Of a stretch of 6,060 nt of DNA, positions 1 through 6,060 are shown in pieces. Made by a program: the position numbers and the translations under genes. The notes under the pieces were generated by a model that saw only the letters and a program-made list of their open reading frames with translations, ran no database searches and was not told the DNA's origin. The DNA comes from an uncultured Syntrophomonadaceae bacterium (GTDB taxonomy: Bacteria > Bacillota > Syntrophomonadia > Syntrophomonadales > Syntrophomonadaceae): contig CALXSZ010000203.1 in assembly GCA_944391275.1 (NCBI GenBank), positions 1-6,060 on the forward strand, given 5' to 3'. Numbering within the stretch: the first letter of the stretch is position 1; each line of letters opens with the position of its first letter.

Positions 1-24
1 GTTCCTTTTTTGTTTTTCGAGATC

Positions 25-38
25 CCCGGTTCCCCGGG
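25..38 (-). other. GNRA-capped hairpin in the outward leader
   Basis: Read on the minus strand, CCCGG and CCGGG form a five-pair all-GC stem closed by a GGAA loop, which fits the GNRA tetraloop pattern. It begins only a few bases after the predicted start of the outward transcript. It is not followed by a T-run on either strand, so it does not look like an intrinsic terminator. It could protect the 5' end or belong to an rRNA leader. The function is unknown, and a stem this short may be incidental. Confidence 0.35.
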
Positions 39-48
39 CGCACGTTGT

Positions 49-77
49 ATATTACCACCTTATTCTCCCTTTGTCAA
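49..77 (-). promoter_or_regulatory. Strong sigma-A promoter firing out of the left edge
   Basis: On the minus strand there is an exact TTGACA (plus-strand 72-77), a 17-base spacer, and TAATAT (plus-strand 49-54), which differs from TATAAT only by the order of two bases. The stretch just upstream of the -35 on that strand (plus-strand about 78-110) is strongly A-rich, like an UP element. Transcription would start near position 42 and run leftward into a leader containing a GC hairpin (25-38), with no start codon or Shine-Dalgarno-led ORF visible before the edge. Consensus hexamers, optimal spacing and an A-rich upstream tract are typical of rRNA or tRNA operon promoters in Bacillota. The identity of the transcript is inference because it lies outside the window. 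Confidence 0.7.
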
Positions 78-109
78 CTCTTTTTTTCTCTCTTTTTCGC
101 TCTTTTATT

Positions 110-136
110 TTGAGCGCACTTTTTATAGAATATAAT
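110..136 (+). promoter_or_regulatory. Promoter for the MetH-activation-like gene
   Basis: A perfect TATAAT lies at 131-136. The nearest -35 candidate is TTGAGC at 110-115 (four of six consensus bases, 15-base spacer, shorter than ideal); TTTTGA at 108-113 gives 17-base spacing but a poorer match. The T-rich block at 81-110 is shared with the outward minus-strand promoter, so the two are back to back. Transcription would begin near 143, right at the Shine-Dalgarno, leaving an extremely short leader. That would be tight, and an upstream start from an unseen promoter is possible. Confidence 0.45.
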
Positions 137-143
137 TTAGGTT

Positions 144-150
144 AGGAGGG
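144..150 (+). promoter_or_regulatory. Shine-Dalgarno that fixes a TTG start
   Basis: AGGAGGG sits six bases before the TTG at 157-159. It is a near-complete anti-16S match at good spacing. The first in-frame ATG, at 187, has no Shine-Dalgarno in front of it, so the TTG is the better start. Confidence 0.8.
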
Positions 151-156
151 TTTTTT

Positions 157-777
157 TTGATAGAAAAAATAGACTTGCCGCTGGCGATGTTTCCAGCGGA
201 AATTTTGCAACGTTTGGGTTATCAAGCCAATCAGGTCGTGATGAAAAAAATTCGCGACATTTTGATGTATGCAATGGATGAAGCCCGTGCATCCGCCCAT
301 CCGCAAGCCGTAATCCGAACGGCGCCGATGGTTCGCGATTCCCATGCTTTTTCCCCGGAAGGAGCGAATTTTGCGTTTGAAGACCCCGATTTGTTGTCCT
401 GGGCGCAAAATTGTACGCATTTGTCCGTTTTCGCGGTTACTTTAGGACTTCATTTAGAACAAAAAATCCAAGATTTTTCCCAGCAAGGCCAAGATACGCA
501 GGCCGAAGTCTTAAGAGCCGTGCAAACGAGCGCATTGGTGCAAGCCGCTAATTTATTGTGCGACCGTTTGATTATGCAAGGAATCCGCGACGGTTTTCAG
601 TTAACGCATTGCTTCTATTTGGACAATCTCCCTCACATCGCCTCATTGCGTCCCCAAATTTGGCGTTTCCTAGATTTGTCCAATCAACTGGTTTTGCAGA
701 CCGAGTCGTCTGCATTTTCATCCGAATCGATTCTTTTAGGGATGATTGGCTGGATTCCTTTTGAATCGCTTATTTGA
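157..777 (+). CDS. Divergent stand-alone MetH activation-domain-like protein
   Basis: A 206-residue protein starting at TTG, chosen because of the strong Shine-Dalgarno just upstream, and ending in tandem TGA stops. It resembles the small free-standing versions of the vitamin B12-dependent methionine synthase activation domain found in Bacillota. An N-terminal EILQRLGY block (15-22) precedes a helix leading to HPQAVIR (48-54). A DLL...THLSVFAVTLG block (78-97) matches the family's conserved core strand and its TLG turn. The C-terminal LVLQTESSAFSSESILLGMIG (178-198) matches the family's 'tes-mm-P-KS-aiiG' end. In MetH this domain binds SAM and assists reductive methylation of inactive cob(II)alamin. 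Here the usual R-x-x-PGYGD SAM-binding segment is replaced by HCFYLDNLPHIA (151-162), so canonical SAM binding is doubtful. No metH or corrinoid gene lies in the window. It appears monocistronic, cytoplasmic and without membrane segments. Family membership is fairly secure, but the present function is unknown. Confidence 0.72.
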   Translation: MIEKIDLPLAMFPAEILQRLGYQANQVVMKKIRDILMYAMDEARASAHPQAVIRTAPMVRDSHAFSPEGANFAFEDPDLLSWAQNCTHLSVFAVTLGLHLEQKIQDFSQQGQDTQAEVLRAVQTSALVQAANLLCDRLIMQGIRDGFQLTHCFYLDNLPHIASLRPQIWRFLDLSNQLVLQTESSAFSSESILLGMIGWIPFESLI

Positions 778-787
778 TGAACGCGTA

Positions 788-812
788 ATTGTTTAATAAA
801 GAACAATATTTT
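788..812 (+). terminator. Weak possible terminator hairpin
   Basis: ATTGTT (788-793) can pair with AACAAT (802-807) around an eight-base loop, followed by ATTTTC. The stem is short and AT-rich, so termination would be inefficient. It is listed because it is the only candidate between the first gene and the typA promoter. Confidence 0.25.
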
Positions 813-835
813 CTATATCGCTTAAACTTCAGATG

Positions 836-844
836 TGATATAAT
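836..844 (+). promoter_or_regulatory. Extended -10 promoter for the typA operon
   Basis: TGA followed by TATAAT (839-844) gives a perfect extended -10 element. No convincing TTGACA lies 16-18 bases upstream, which is common for extended -10 promoters. Predicted start is near 851, giving an untranslated leader of roughly 70 bases before the ATG at 919. Confidence 0.6.
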
Positions 845-918
845 AATATATTGTCATTTAAAATTTGAATAAAATGGAAATAGGATACCAAAAACCGGGA
901 AGGAATGTTAGGCATTTT

Positions 919-2742
919 ATGAAGCAGCAAAACCTGAAAAATATTGCGATTATTGCCCATGTCGACCATGGTAAGACGACGTTAGTCGATGAACTACTAA
1001 AACAAAGCGGTTATTTCCGCAACAATCAGGTCGTTCCGGAGCGCGTCATGGATAGCAACGCCCTGGAACGCGAACGCGGGATTACCATTTTAGCAAAAAA
1101 CACCAGCATCTATTATAAAGATATCAAAATCAATATCGTCGATACGCCCGGACACGCGGACTTCGGCGGCGAGGTGGAACGGATCGTCAAAATGGTGGAC
1201 GGCGTACTTTTGCTCGTGGACGCGGCGGAAGGCCCTATGCCCCAGACCCGTTTTGTTTTAAAAAAAGCGTTGGCCGCAGGGCTTAAACCGATTGTTGTCA
1301 TCAACAAAATTGATCGGCAGGACGCGCGGCCGCTCGAAGTCATTGACGAAGTGCTGGATTTATTCATCGATTTGGGCGCGGATGAAGATCAGTTGGATTT
1401 TCCGGTGTGCTTTGCCTCTGCGCGTCAAGGAATTTCCACGACCGATCTGGATACCCCTCCCGTGGATATGCAGCCGCTTCTGGACATGATTATTCAAGAA
1501 ATTCCCAGCCCGGACTGTGATCCTTCTCAGCCTTTGCAAATGGTCATTTCTTCGATTGACTACGACCCGTACGTGGGGCGCATCGGCGTTGGAAAGGTCC
1601 AGCGCGGAACCATTAAGCGGAACAGCGAAGCCGTCCTTTGCAATACGGATGGAAAACAGGAACGCGTCAAAATCAATACCCTGTACACGTACGAGGGACT
1701 CCGCAAGACGGACGCGGAAGAGGCACCCGCCGGGGAAATTGTCGCGCTTTCTGGAATCGGGGATATCAATATTGGCGATACGGTTTGCGCGGTCGACGCA
1801 ATTGAACCGGTGGATTTCGTCAATATCGACGAGCCGACGCTTTCTATGAATTTTGTGGTTAACGACAGCCCTTTCGCTGGAAAAGAAGGAGAATATGTTA
1901 CCAGTCGGCATTTGCGCAATCGTTTGGAAAAAGAACTGTTATCCAACGTTTCCCTGCGTTTGGAAGAATTGTCGCCGGATTGTTTTAAGGTATCGGGCCG
2001 CGGGGAATTGCATCTTTCCATTTTGATTGAAACCATGCGCCGGGAAGGGTATGAATTCGCTGTGACGCGACCGGAAGTGATTTTAAAAGAAATGGACGGG
2101 AAAACGTGCGAGCCGATTGAATATCTGACCGTGGAAGTTCCGGACGAGTACGTAGGTACAACGATTGAATCCCTGGGCAAACGCAAAGCGGAGTTGAAAA
2201 ATATGTTGAACAGCTCCGGCGGAACGACGCGGTTGGAGTTCAGCGTCCCGGCACGCGGATTAATTGGCTTTCGTTCGGAATTTATGACGAACACGCGCGG
2301 CAATGGAATTATGAACCATGTCTTCGACCATTATGAACCGTTTAAAGGAGAAATTCCCACGCGCAATCGGGGGTCTTTAGTCGCATCCGAAACCGGGACC
2401 GCGGTAGCGTACGGTTTATTCAACGCACAGGAACGCGGGATTCTGTTTATCCCGGCCGGAACGGACGTTTACGAAGGCATGATTGTCGGAGAAAACGCGC
2501 GCACGGACGATATTGCTTTAAACGTCTGCAAAACGAAGCATCTGACGAACACCCGCGCTTCGGGTTCGGATGAAGCGCTGCGCTTAACGCCGCCGACCGT
2601 GATGTCGTTGGAAAAATGTCTGGAGTTCATCAACGATGACGAACTGTTGGAAGTCACCCCCAAATCTTTGCGTCTGCGCAAGCAAATTTTAAACAAAGAA
2701 TTACGTTTAAAGGCCAGCAATCGCGCTAAGGCCGGGAAATAA
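919..2742 (+). CDS. typA: Ribosome-associated translational GTPase TypA/BipA
   Basis: A 607-residue protein, the normal TypA/BipA length. It is a ribosome-binding GTPase of the EF-G superfamily, linked to 50S assembly and to growth at low temperature or under stress. All G motifs are present: P-loop AHVDHGKT (13-20), ERGITI switch I (52-57), DTPGH (75-79), NKID (129-132) and SAR (167-169). Next come the beta-barrel domain II, an EF-G domain III-like segment with SGRGELHLSIL, a domain V-like segment with RGLIGFRSEF, and the BipA-specific C-terminal domain (SLVASETGTAVAYGLFNAQE onward). EF-G domain IV is absent, as expected. The reading frame extends upstream to ATG 874 and TTG 865, but family alignment favours ATG 919, where the protein enters the conserved 'NIAIIAHVDHGKTT' start almost at once. 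The Shine-Dalgarno is mediocre: GGGAAGGAA at 897-905 is rather distant and GTTAGG at 907-912 is closer. It is probably transcribed with the methyltransferase 15 bases downstream. Confidence 0.97.
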   Translation: MKQQNLKNIAIIAHVDHGKTTLVDELLKQSGYFRNNQVVPERVMDSNALERERGITILAKNTSIYYKDIKINIVDTPGHADFGGEVERIVKMVDGVLLLVDAAEGPMPQTRFVLKKALAAGLKPIVVINKIDRQDARPLEVIDEVLDLFIDLGADEDQLDFPVCFASARQGISTTDLDTPPVDMQPLLDMIIQEIPSPDCDPSQPLQMVISSIDYDPYVGRIGVGKVQRGTIKRNSEAVLCNTDGKQERVKINTLYTYEGLRKTDAEEAPAGEIVALSGIGDINIGDTVCAVDAIEPVDFVNIDEPTLSMNFVVNDSPFAGKEGEYVTSRHLRNRLEKELLSNVSLRLEELSPDCFKVSGRGELHLSILIETMRREGYEFAVTRPEVILKEMDGKTCEPIEYLTVEVPDEYVGTTIESLGKRKAELKNMLNSSGGTTRLEFSVPARGLIGFRSEFMTNTRGNGIMNHVFDHYEPFKGEIPTRNRGSLVASETGTAVAYGLFNAQERGILFIPAGTDVYEGMIVGENARTDDIALNVCKTKHLTNTRASGSDEALRLTPPTVMSLEKCLEFINDDELLEVTPKSLRLRKQILNKELRLKASNRAKAGK

Positions 2743-2757
2743 GGCGGGGAAACGGAG

Positions 2758-3945
2758 ATGGAGAAATCTTTTCAACTCATCGTTACAACGGCTTTCGGGT
2801 TAGAAGCGTTAGCGGCGCGCGAATTGCGCCGTTTGGGATATGAAGAACTGACGGTTTTCAACGGCGGCGTAACGTTTTGGGGAGACGTTTTAGCCGTTGC
2901 GCGCTGCAATTTGTGGTTAAGAACGGCCGACCGCGTGTTAATTTGCGTCGGGCGCTTTTCTGCGCGAACGTTTGACGAGCTGTTCGAAAAAACCAAAGCG
3001 CTGCCCTGGGAAAACTGGATTCCGAAAGACGGGGAATTTCCAGTCACGGGGAAATCGGTGCGTTCGCAGCTTTTCAGCGTCTCCGACTGTCAAGCCATTG
3101 TGAAAAAAGCCATTGTCGAACGGTTAAAACAGAAATATCCTGTGAACTGGTTCCAAGAGACCGGGTCGTTTTACCGGGTACAAGTTGCTTTGCTGAAAAA
3201 CGAAGCGACTTTAACGATCGACACCAGCGGAAACGGTTTGCATAAGCGCGGCTATCGGCAGTTGACGGCGGCGGCCCCTTTAAAAGAAACGCTTGCCGCA
3301 GCAATGATCGAAATCAGCCGTTGGAAGCCGGATCGAGCCTTGATCGATCCGTTTTGCGGTTCGGGTACGATTCCCATCGAAGCCGCATTAATCGGACGGA
3401 ATATCGCTCCGGGAATCCAGCGGGAATTTGCAGCGGAAAAATGGCCGTCGTTTCCCATCCAAATTTGGGAACAAGCGCGCGAAGAAGCTTTCGACGCCAT
3501 CTTTCGTAATCAACCTTTGGGAATTTGGGGATTTGATCTGGATTCGGAAGCGCTTTCTCTCGCGCGTTATCATGCAAAAAAAGTGGGATTCGGTCTGGAC
3601 AAGGACTTACATTTTCAACAGCAAGACGTCCGCGATTTGCGTTCCCGTTATCAATACGGCTATCTCATTGGGAATCCGCCGTATGGCGAACGCTTAATGG
3701 ATAAACGCTCTGCCGAGGCCTTGTATCAATCCTTCGCATCCGTATGGGAACGAATCCCAACCTGGTCGCTTTATTTCATTTGCGCTCATCCGGAATTTGA
3801 AAAATTTATGGGGCGCAAGGCCGATAAACGCCGAAAACTCTATAACGGGCGTATTTTATGTCAATATTACCAATTTTTCGGTCCCAAACCGCCGCAATTA
3901 AAAGGCCCTTTCGCTTCCTCCGAAGTTGGATCTCTTCCCATTTAA
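2758..3945 (+). CDS. THUMP-domain class I RNA methyltransferase (RlmL/YpsC type)
   Basis: A 395-residue protein matching the length of the single-domain YpsC family of Bacillota, equivalent to the N-terminal half of E. coli RlmKL, which makes m2G2445 in 23S rRNA. The N-terminal part (about 1-165) has the ferredoxin-like plus THUMP RNA-binding region: FGLEALAARELRRLG (13-27), RTADRV (55-60), and a family-typical DTSGNGLHKRGYR (155-167). The Rossmann methyltransferase follows. Its SAM-binding motif I is DPFCGSGTIPIEAA (197-210), the acidic motif II lies in GFDLDSEAL (258-266), a further acidic residue is at QQD (288-290), and the catalytic amino-methylating motif is NPPYGERL (306-313). Motifs are intact, so it should be active. 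ATG is preceded by GGCGGGGA and follows the typA stop by 15 bases, arguing for one transcript and a shared ribosome-assembly role. The exact modified nucleotide is inferred from the family, so no symbol is given. Confidence 0.93.
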   Translation: MEKSFQLIVTTAFGLEALAARELRRLGYEELTVFNGGVTFWGDVLAVARCNLWLRTADRVLICVGRFSARTFDELFEKTKALPWENWIPKDGEFPVTGKSVRSQLFSVSDCQAIVKKAIVERLKQKYPVNWFQETGSFYRVQVALLKNEATLTIDTSGNGLHKRGYRQLTAAAPLKETLAAAMIEISRWKPDRALIDPFCGSGTIPIEAALIGRNIAPGIQREFAAEKWPSFPIQIWEQAREEAFDAIFRNQPLGIWGFDLDSEALSLARYHAKKVGFGLDKDLHFQQQDVRDLRSRYQYGYLIGNPPYGERLMDKRSAEALYQSFASVWERIPTWSLYFICAHPEFEKFMGRKADKRRKLYNGRILCQYYQFFGPKPPQLKGPFASSEVGSLPI

Positions 3946-3960
3946 CAGGTTTTAACAGGT
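3941..3960 (+). repeat. Perfect 10-base tandem duplication over the stop codon
   Basis: TTTAACAGGT occurs twice head to tail (3941-3950 and 3951-3960). The first copy contains the TAA stop of the methyltransferase gene. The second copy lies immediately downstream, in another frame, before the terminator. It looks like a small replication-slippage duplication with no obvious function. Confidence 0.75.
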
Positions 3961-3967
3961 TACTTTT

Positions 3968-4004
3968 AAAAAAACGTTCGGTGAATTTTCATCGAACGTT
4001 TTTT
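3968..4004. terminator. Bidirectional intrinsic terminator
   Basis: A-run plus CGTTCGGTGA (3969-3984) pairs with TCATCGAACG plus T-run (3989-4004), giving up to 16 pairs with one G-T wobble and a four-base loop. Seven A's precede and six T's follow the core, so it has a U-tract in either direction. It lies 22 bases after the methyltransferase stop and 36 bases beyond the end of the converging cardiolipin synthase gene, so it can close both transcripts. Confidence 0.9.
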
Positions 4005-4040
4005 GCGATAAACCTTTTTTCCCAGTAAGTCTTTTTTTCC

Positions 4041-5567
4041 TCACAGCAGCGGTACAAAAACATTGGTAAGCCGGCACAAAACCACCATCAGTCCCTTCTG
4101 CTGATAATCTTCCATGTTTTCACACGTCCGGAAAAGATCTTCAAAATCCGTTTTGATGTCCTTTAAGCAATTGACGCGGTATAACCACGCACCGCACTCA
4201 AAGTGATGCATCAAACTGCGGTAATCCAAATTGATGCTTCCCACAACGCCTACTTCATCGTCGCATAAAAACTGTTTAGCGTGGATAAAACCGGGGAGAT
4301 ACTCGTAAATTTTTACGCCGTTTTGCTGAAGTTTTTTATAATTCGAGCGGGTAATGGCAAAAACGAATTTCTTGTCCGGGATATGCGGCGTGACGATTCG
4401 GACGTCAACCCTCCGCTGCGCCGCATTACACAGGGCGTTTTGCAGGCGGTTATCCAGAATTAAATAAGGGGTTGTAATCCAAACGTACCGTTCGGCTTGA
4501 TTGATGATATTCAAATAGACGTTCTCTGCGATATAATCGTTATAGGCCGGACGCGGTCCATCACCAAAAGGCAAAACCAAGCCATTGGCCGGGCGTTCCG
4601 GATAATCTTCCGGGATATAGCGGGTAAAATCATCCACTTCGCCGCCTCGTTGCACATTAAAATTTTGCAGAAAGAGTAAAATTAAGCCTTTGACCCCTTT
4701 TCCCTCCAGTTTCAGCGTTGTGTCTTTCCAGTGCCCGTAAGGATGCGTAACATTAATATATTCATCGGCCAAATTCGCGCCGCCGACAAAGCCTACTTTC
4801 CCATCCACAATGGTAATTTTCCGGTGGTCGCGGTTGTTGTGCGCTTCGGAAATGACCGGCTTAAATGGATTAAACTTCACGCACTGAATGCCTTTTTTTC
4901 TTAAAAACTCATCATAGTCCGCCGGCAGATACGCAACCGAACCCAAATCGTCGTAAAGTACGCGAACTTCGACACCCGCCTGGACCTTCCGTTCTAAAAT
5001 TGCCAAAATCGAATTCCACATTCGTCCCGGTTTAATTATAAAATATTCCATAAAAATGTATTTTTGCGCCTTCTCCAGTTCCCCCAGCAAGTCCTGATAA
5101 AAGGCTTCGCCTACCGGGTAATATGTAACGTCCGTGTTCTGATACGCTACTTGTCCTGTGGCGCGGTGAATATACGTACATTGCCCCGCATATTTTCCGG
5201 TTAAATCTCGAAACGCTTCTTCAGGAAGGATTTCTTGATGAAAATAGGGGCGGCTTTTGTGGATAATTCTCCGATAACGATTTTTTTCCTCTCTCGAAAG
5301 GTGGTTTTCGGAAAAAAGGGTATAAAGCACCGTTCCCGTCAGAGGGGCGGACAGAATAAGAATAATCCAGGGAATTTTAGCCTCCGTGGTCATATCGCGG
5401 TTTACGACCGAAATCAACACGATAAAACTCAAAACGGCCATGGTCATCTCCATCATTTTGTAATATTCGTCCAAAAATATGACGATCGAAAGGACAAAAA
5501 ATAATTGGACCACAATGGCTAAACCGACCAGCGCAACTCGTCCAAATAAATGCTTCCAAGTTCCCAT
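4041..5567 (-). CDS. cls: Cardiolipin synthase (phospholipase D family)
   Basis: A 508-residue membrane enzyme that joins two phosphatidylglycerol molecules into cardiolipin and glycerol. The N terminus has hydrophobic segments at about 11-32, 41-55 and 65-85, followed by a soluble catalytic region with two phospholipase D HKD motifs. The first is HRKITIVD (H248, K250, D255), followed by GFVGGANLADEY; the second is HAKQFLCD (H429, K431, D436), followed by GSINLDYRS. Both catalytic triads are complete and the length fits the bacterial ClsA group (about 480-510). The ATG at 5567 has a clear AAAGGAG six bases upstream. The gene stands alone, converges on the typA-methyltransferase operon through the shared terminator, and diverges from carD. 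The C-terminal tail after the second motif (LTNVFVPLL) is family-like. The substrate could differ in detail because PLD-type synthases vary, but nothing seen suggests another role. Confidence 0.95.
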   Translation of the reverse strand: MGTWKHLFGRVALVGLAIVVQLFFVLSIVIFLDEYYKMMEMTMAVLSFIVLISVVNRDMTTEAKIPWIILILSAPLTGTVLYTLFSENHLSREEKNRYRRIIHKSRPYFHQEILPEEAFRDLTGKYAGQCTYIHRATGQVAYQNTDVTYYPVGEAFYQDLLGELEKAQKYIFMEYFIIKPGRMWNSILAILERKVQAGVEVRVLYDDLGSVAYLPADYDEFLRKKGIQCVKFNPFKPVISEAHNNRDHRKITIVDGKVGFVGGANLADEYINVTHPYGHWKDTTLKLEGKGVKGLILLFLQNFNVQRGGEVDDFTRYIPEDYPERPANGLVLPFGDGPRPAYNDYIAENVYLNIINQAERYVWITTPYLILDNRLQNALCNAAQRRVDVRIVTPHIPDKKFVFAITRSNYKKLQQNGVKIYEYLPGFIHAKQFLCDDEVGVVGSINLDYRSLMHHFECGAWLYRVNCLKDIKTDFEDLFRTCENMEDYQQKGLMVVLCRLTNVFVPLL

Positions 5568-5607
5568 AGGTTACTCCTTTTTTCATGACTTTAAAGATTC
5601 TTTTTTT

Positions 5608-5616
5608 AGTATATCA
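5608..5616 (-). promoter_or_regulatory. Extended -10 promoter for cls
   Basis: On the minus strand TGA (plus-strand 5614-5616) is directly followed by TATACT (5608-5613), an extended -10 with one mismatch. No good -35 is seen at 17 bases. Predicted start is near 5600, giving a short leader of about 33 bases containing the AAAGGAG ribosome binding site. Confidence 0.5.
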
Positions 5617-5695
5617 AAAACCGTGAAATTTTTATATTTTTCTTTTCATTTTTTTAATTCTTTAAATTTTTTTCTTACATTCAAATGATATTTTA

Positions 5696-5704
5696 TGGTA
5701 AAAT
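5696..5704 (+). promoter_or_regulatory. Extended -10 promoter for carD
   Basis: TGG then TAAAAT (5699-5704) forms an extended -10 with one mismatch. CTTACA at 5674-5679 matches four of six -35 positions, with a 19-base spacer. The upstream 5620-5675 stretch is almost pure A/T and could act as an UP element for this promoter and the divergent cls promoter. Predicted start is near 5711, leaving a leader of roughly 78 bases. Confidence 0.5.
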
Positions 5705-5735
5705 AGACATGTAAATGACAGAGAAAAGGCTTGTT

Positions 5736-5762
5736 ATGCATATTCGCCTAACGCGTCTCTAA
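5736..5762 (+). CDS. Possible 8-codon leader peptide upstream of carD
   Basis: An ATG with AAAAGG six bases upstream opens an 8-residue reading frame, MHIRLTRL, ending in TAA 26 bases before the carD start codon. Another in-frame ATG at 5715 would lengthen it to 15 residues. It lies wholly inside the predicted carD leader. Its spacing to the ribosome binding site is what a translated uORF would need, but so short a frame can arise by chance. I see no terminator-antiterminator pair. No function is assigned. Confidence 0.22.
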   Translation: MHIRLTRL

Positions 5763-5788
5763 AAGTTAAAAGAAAGGATGGAAAAATT

Positions 5789-6060
5789 ATGTTTGAAGTC
5801 GGGAAATATGTCGTATATGGAACAACCGGCGTTTGTCAGATTCAAAAAATTTCACCGCTGCAATTCGGACAAGAGGGACTGTATTATACGCTTCACGCGG
5901 TTCAAGATCAACAAAATAATTTTATCTACACCCCTGTCACGTCGGTCGAATCCGGCAAAGTCATGCTACGCGATACGATTTCCCGTGAAGAAGCCGAGTC
6001 GTTTTTGCATGAACTTCCCAATGAACCGCTGGAATGGATTCCGGAACTGCGCAAAAGAAA
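5789..6060 (+). CDS. CarD-family transcription regulator, 3' end cut off
   Basis: Ninety codons are present before the window edge; family members are about 150-170 residues, so roughly half is missing. The start MFEVGKYVVYGTTGVCQIQ is the hallmark of the CarD/CdnL/TRCF RNA-polymerase-interacting domain. It continues through YYTLHAV (32-38) and IYTPVTSV (46-53), ending in MLRDTISREEAESFL (59-73), the junction to the helical C-terminal DNA-binding domain. CarD proteins bind the RNA polymerase beta subunit and stabilise or modulate open complexes, notably at rRNA promoters in mycobacteria. The ATG follows AAAGGATGG at good spacing. An ATG at 5778 is out of frame. The gene is divergent from cls and has its own leader. 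The family call is firm, but the regulon in this lineage cannot be read from here. Confidence 0.92.
   Translation, partial: MFEVGKYVVYGTTGVCQIQKISPLQFGQEGLYYTLHAVQDQQNNFIYTPVTSVESGKVMLRDTISREEAESFLHELPNEPLEWIPELRKR

Noticed and set aside
25..38. GC hairpin as an intrinsic terminator of an upstream gene
   Set aside because: No T-run follows it on either strand, and it sits just downstream of a strong outward promoter, so a leader element is more likely.
865..918. Upstream extension of typA to TTG 865 or ATG 874
   Set aside because: No Shine-Dalgarno precedes either codon, and the 15-18 extra residues do not resemble TypA N termini. ATG 919 puts the conserved NIAIIAHVDHGKTT block where the family has it.
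1360..2303. Long minus-strand reading frames opposite typA (183 and 247 codons)
   Set aside because: They lie wholly inside typA, whose product matches its family end to end. Their translations show no recognisable domain, and they are expected shadows of a codon-biased gene.
4281..4679. Two 60-codon plus-strand frames inside cls
   Set aside because: They overlap conserved catalytic sequence of cls on the opposite strand, have no domain match and no supported start.
5715..5762. Fifteen-codon version of the carD leader frame from ATG 5715
   Set aside because: No ribosome binding site lies before 5715, and the predicted transcript starts only a few bases upstream. The shorter frame from 5736 is the better candidate.
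1..6060. CRISPR arrays, insertion sequences, phage or toxin-antitoxin modules
   Set aside because: I saw no spaced direct repeats, terminal inverted repeats, transposase or small paired toxin-antitoxin frames; the window is ordinary housekeeping DNA.

Overview
The window looks like chromosomal DNA from a low-to-moderate-GC Bacillota (Firmicutes). Reasons: AGGAGG-type ribosome binding sites, sigma-A style promoters with extended -10 boxes, T-rich intergenic regions, and a gene set (stand-alone MetH-activation-like protein, TypA, YpsC-type THUMP methyltransferase, Cls, CarD) typical of that phylum. I cannot place it more finely from sequence alone. There is no sign of phage, transposon, CRISPR or plasmid material.

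Layout, left to right. Positions 1-156 hold a divergent promoter region. A near-perfect sigma-A promoter on the minus strand fires out of the left edge, preceded by an A-rich tract and followed by a small GNRA-capped hairpin. A weaker plus-strand promoter and a strong Shine-Dalgarno serve a TTG-started gene (157-777) for a divergent relative of the methionine synthase (MetH) reactivation domain. An extended -10 promoter at 836-844 then starts a probable two-gene operon: the ribosome-associated GTPase TypA/BipA (919-2742) and, 15 bases later, a THUMP-domain 23S rRNA methyltransferase of the RlmL/YpsC type (2758-3945). A strong A/T-flanked hairpin at 3968-4004 can terminate both this operon and the converging minus-strand gene.

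The right part holds a cardiolipin synthase on the minus strand (4041-5567), with its own extended -10 promoter. Divergent from it is a CarD-family transcription regulator (5789 to the edge, truncated at codon 90). Its roughly 80-base leader contains a possible 8-codon leader peptide.

Functionally, the central operon concerns ribosome assembly (GTPase plus 23S rRNA base methylation). The left outward promoter has the architecture of a stable-RNA promoter, and CarD-family proteins in other bacteria act on such promoters. That link is inference only. The rest is ordinary housekeeping DNA: I found no convincing undescribed multi-gene system. The items most worth a second look are the degenerate MetH-activation protein, the outward rrn-like promoter and the carD leader.
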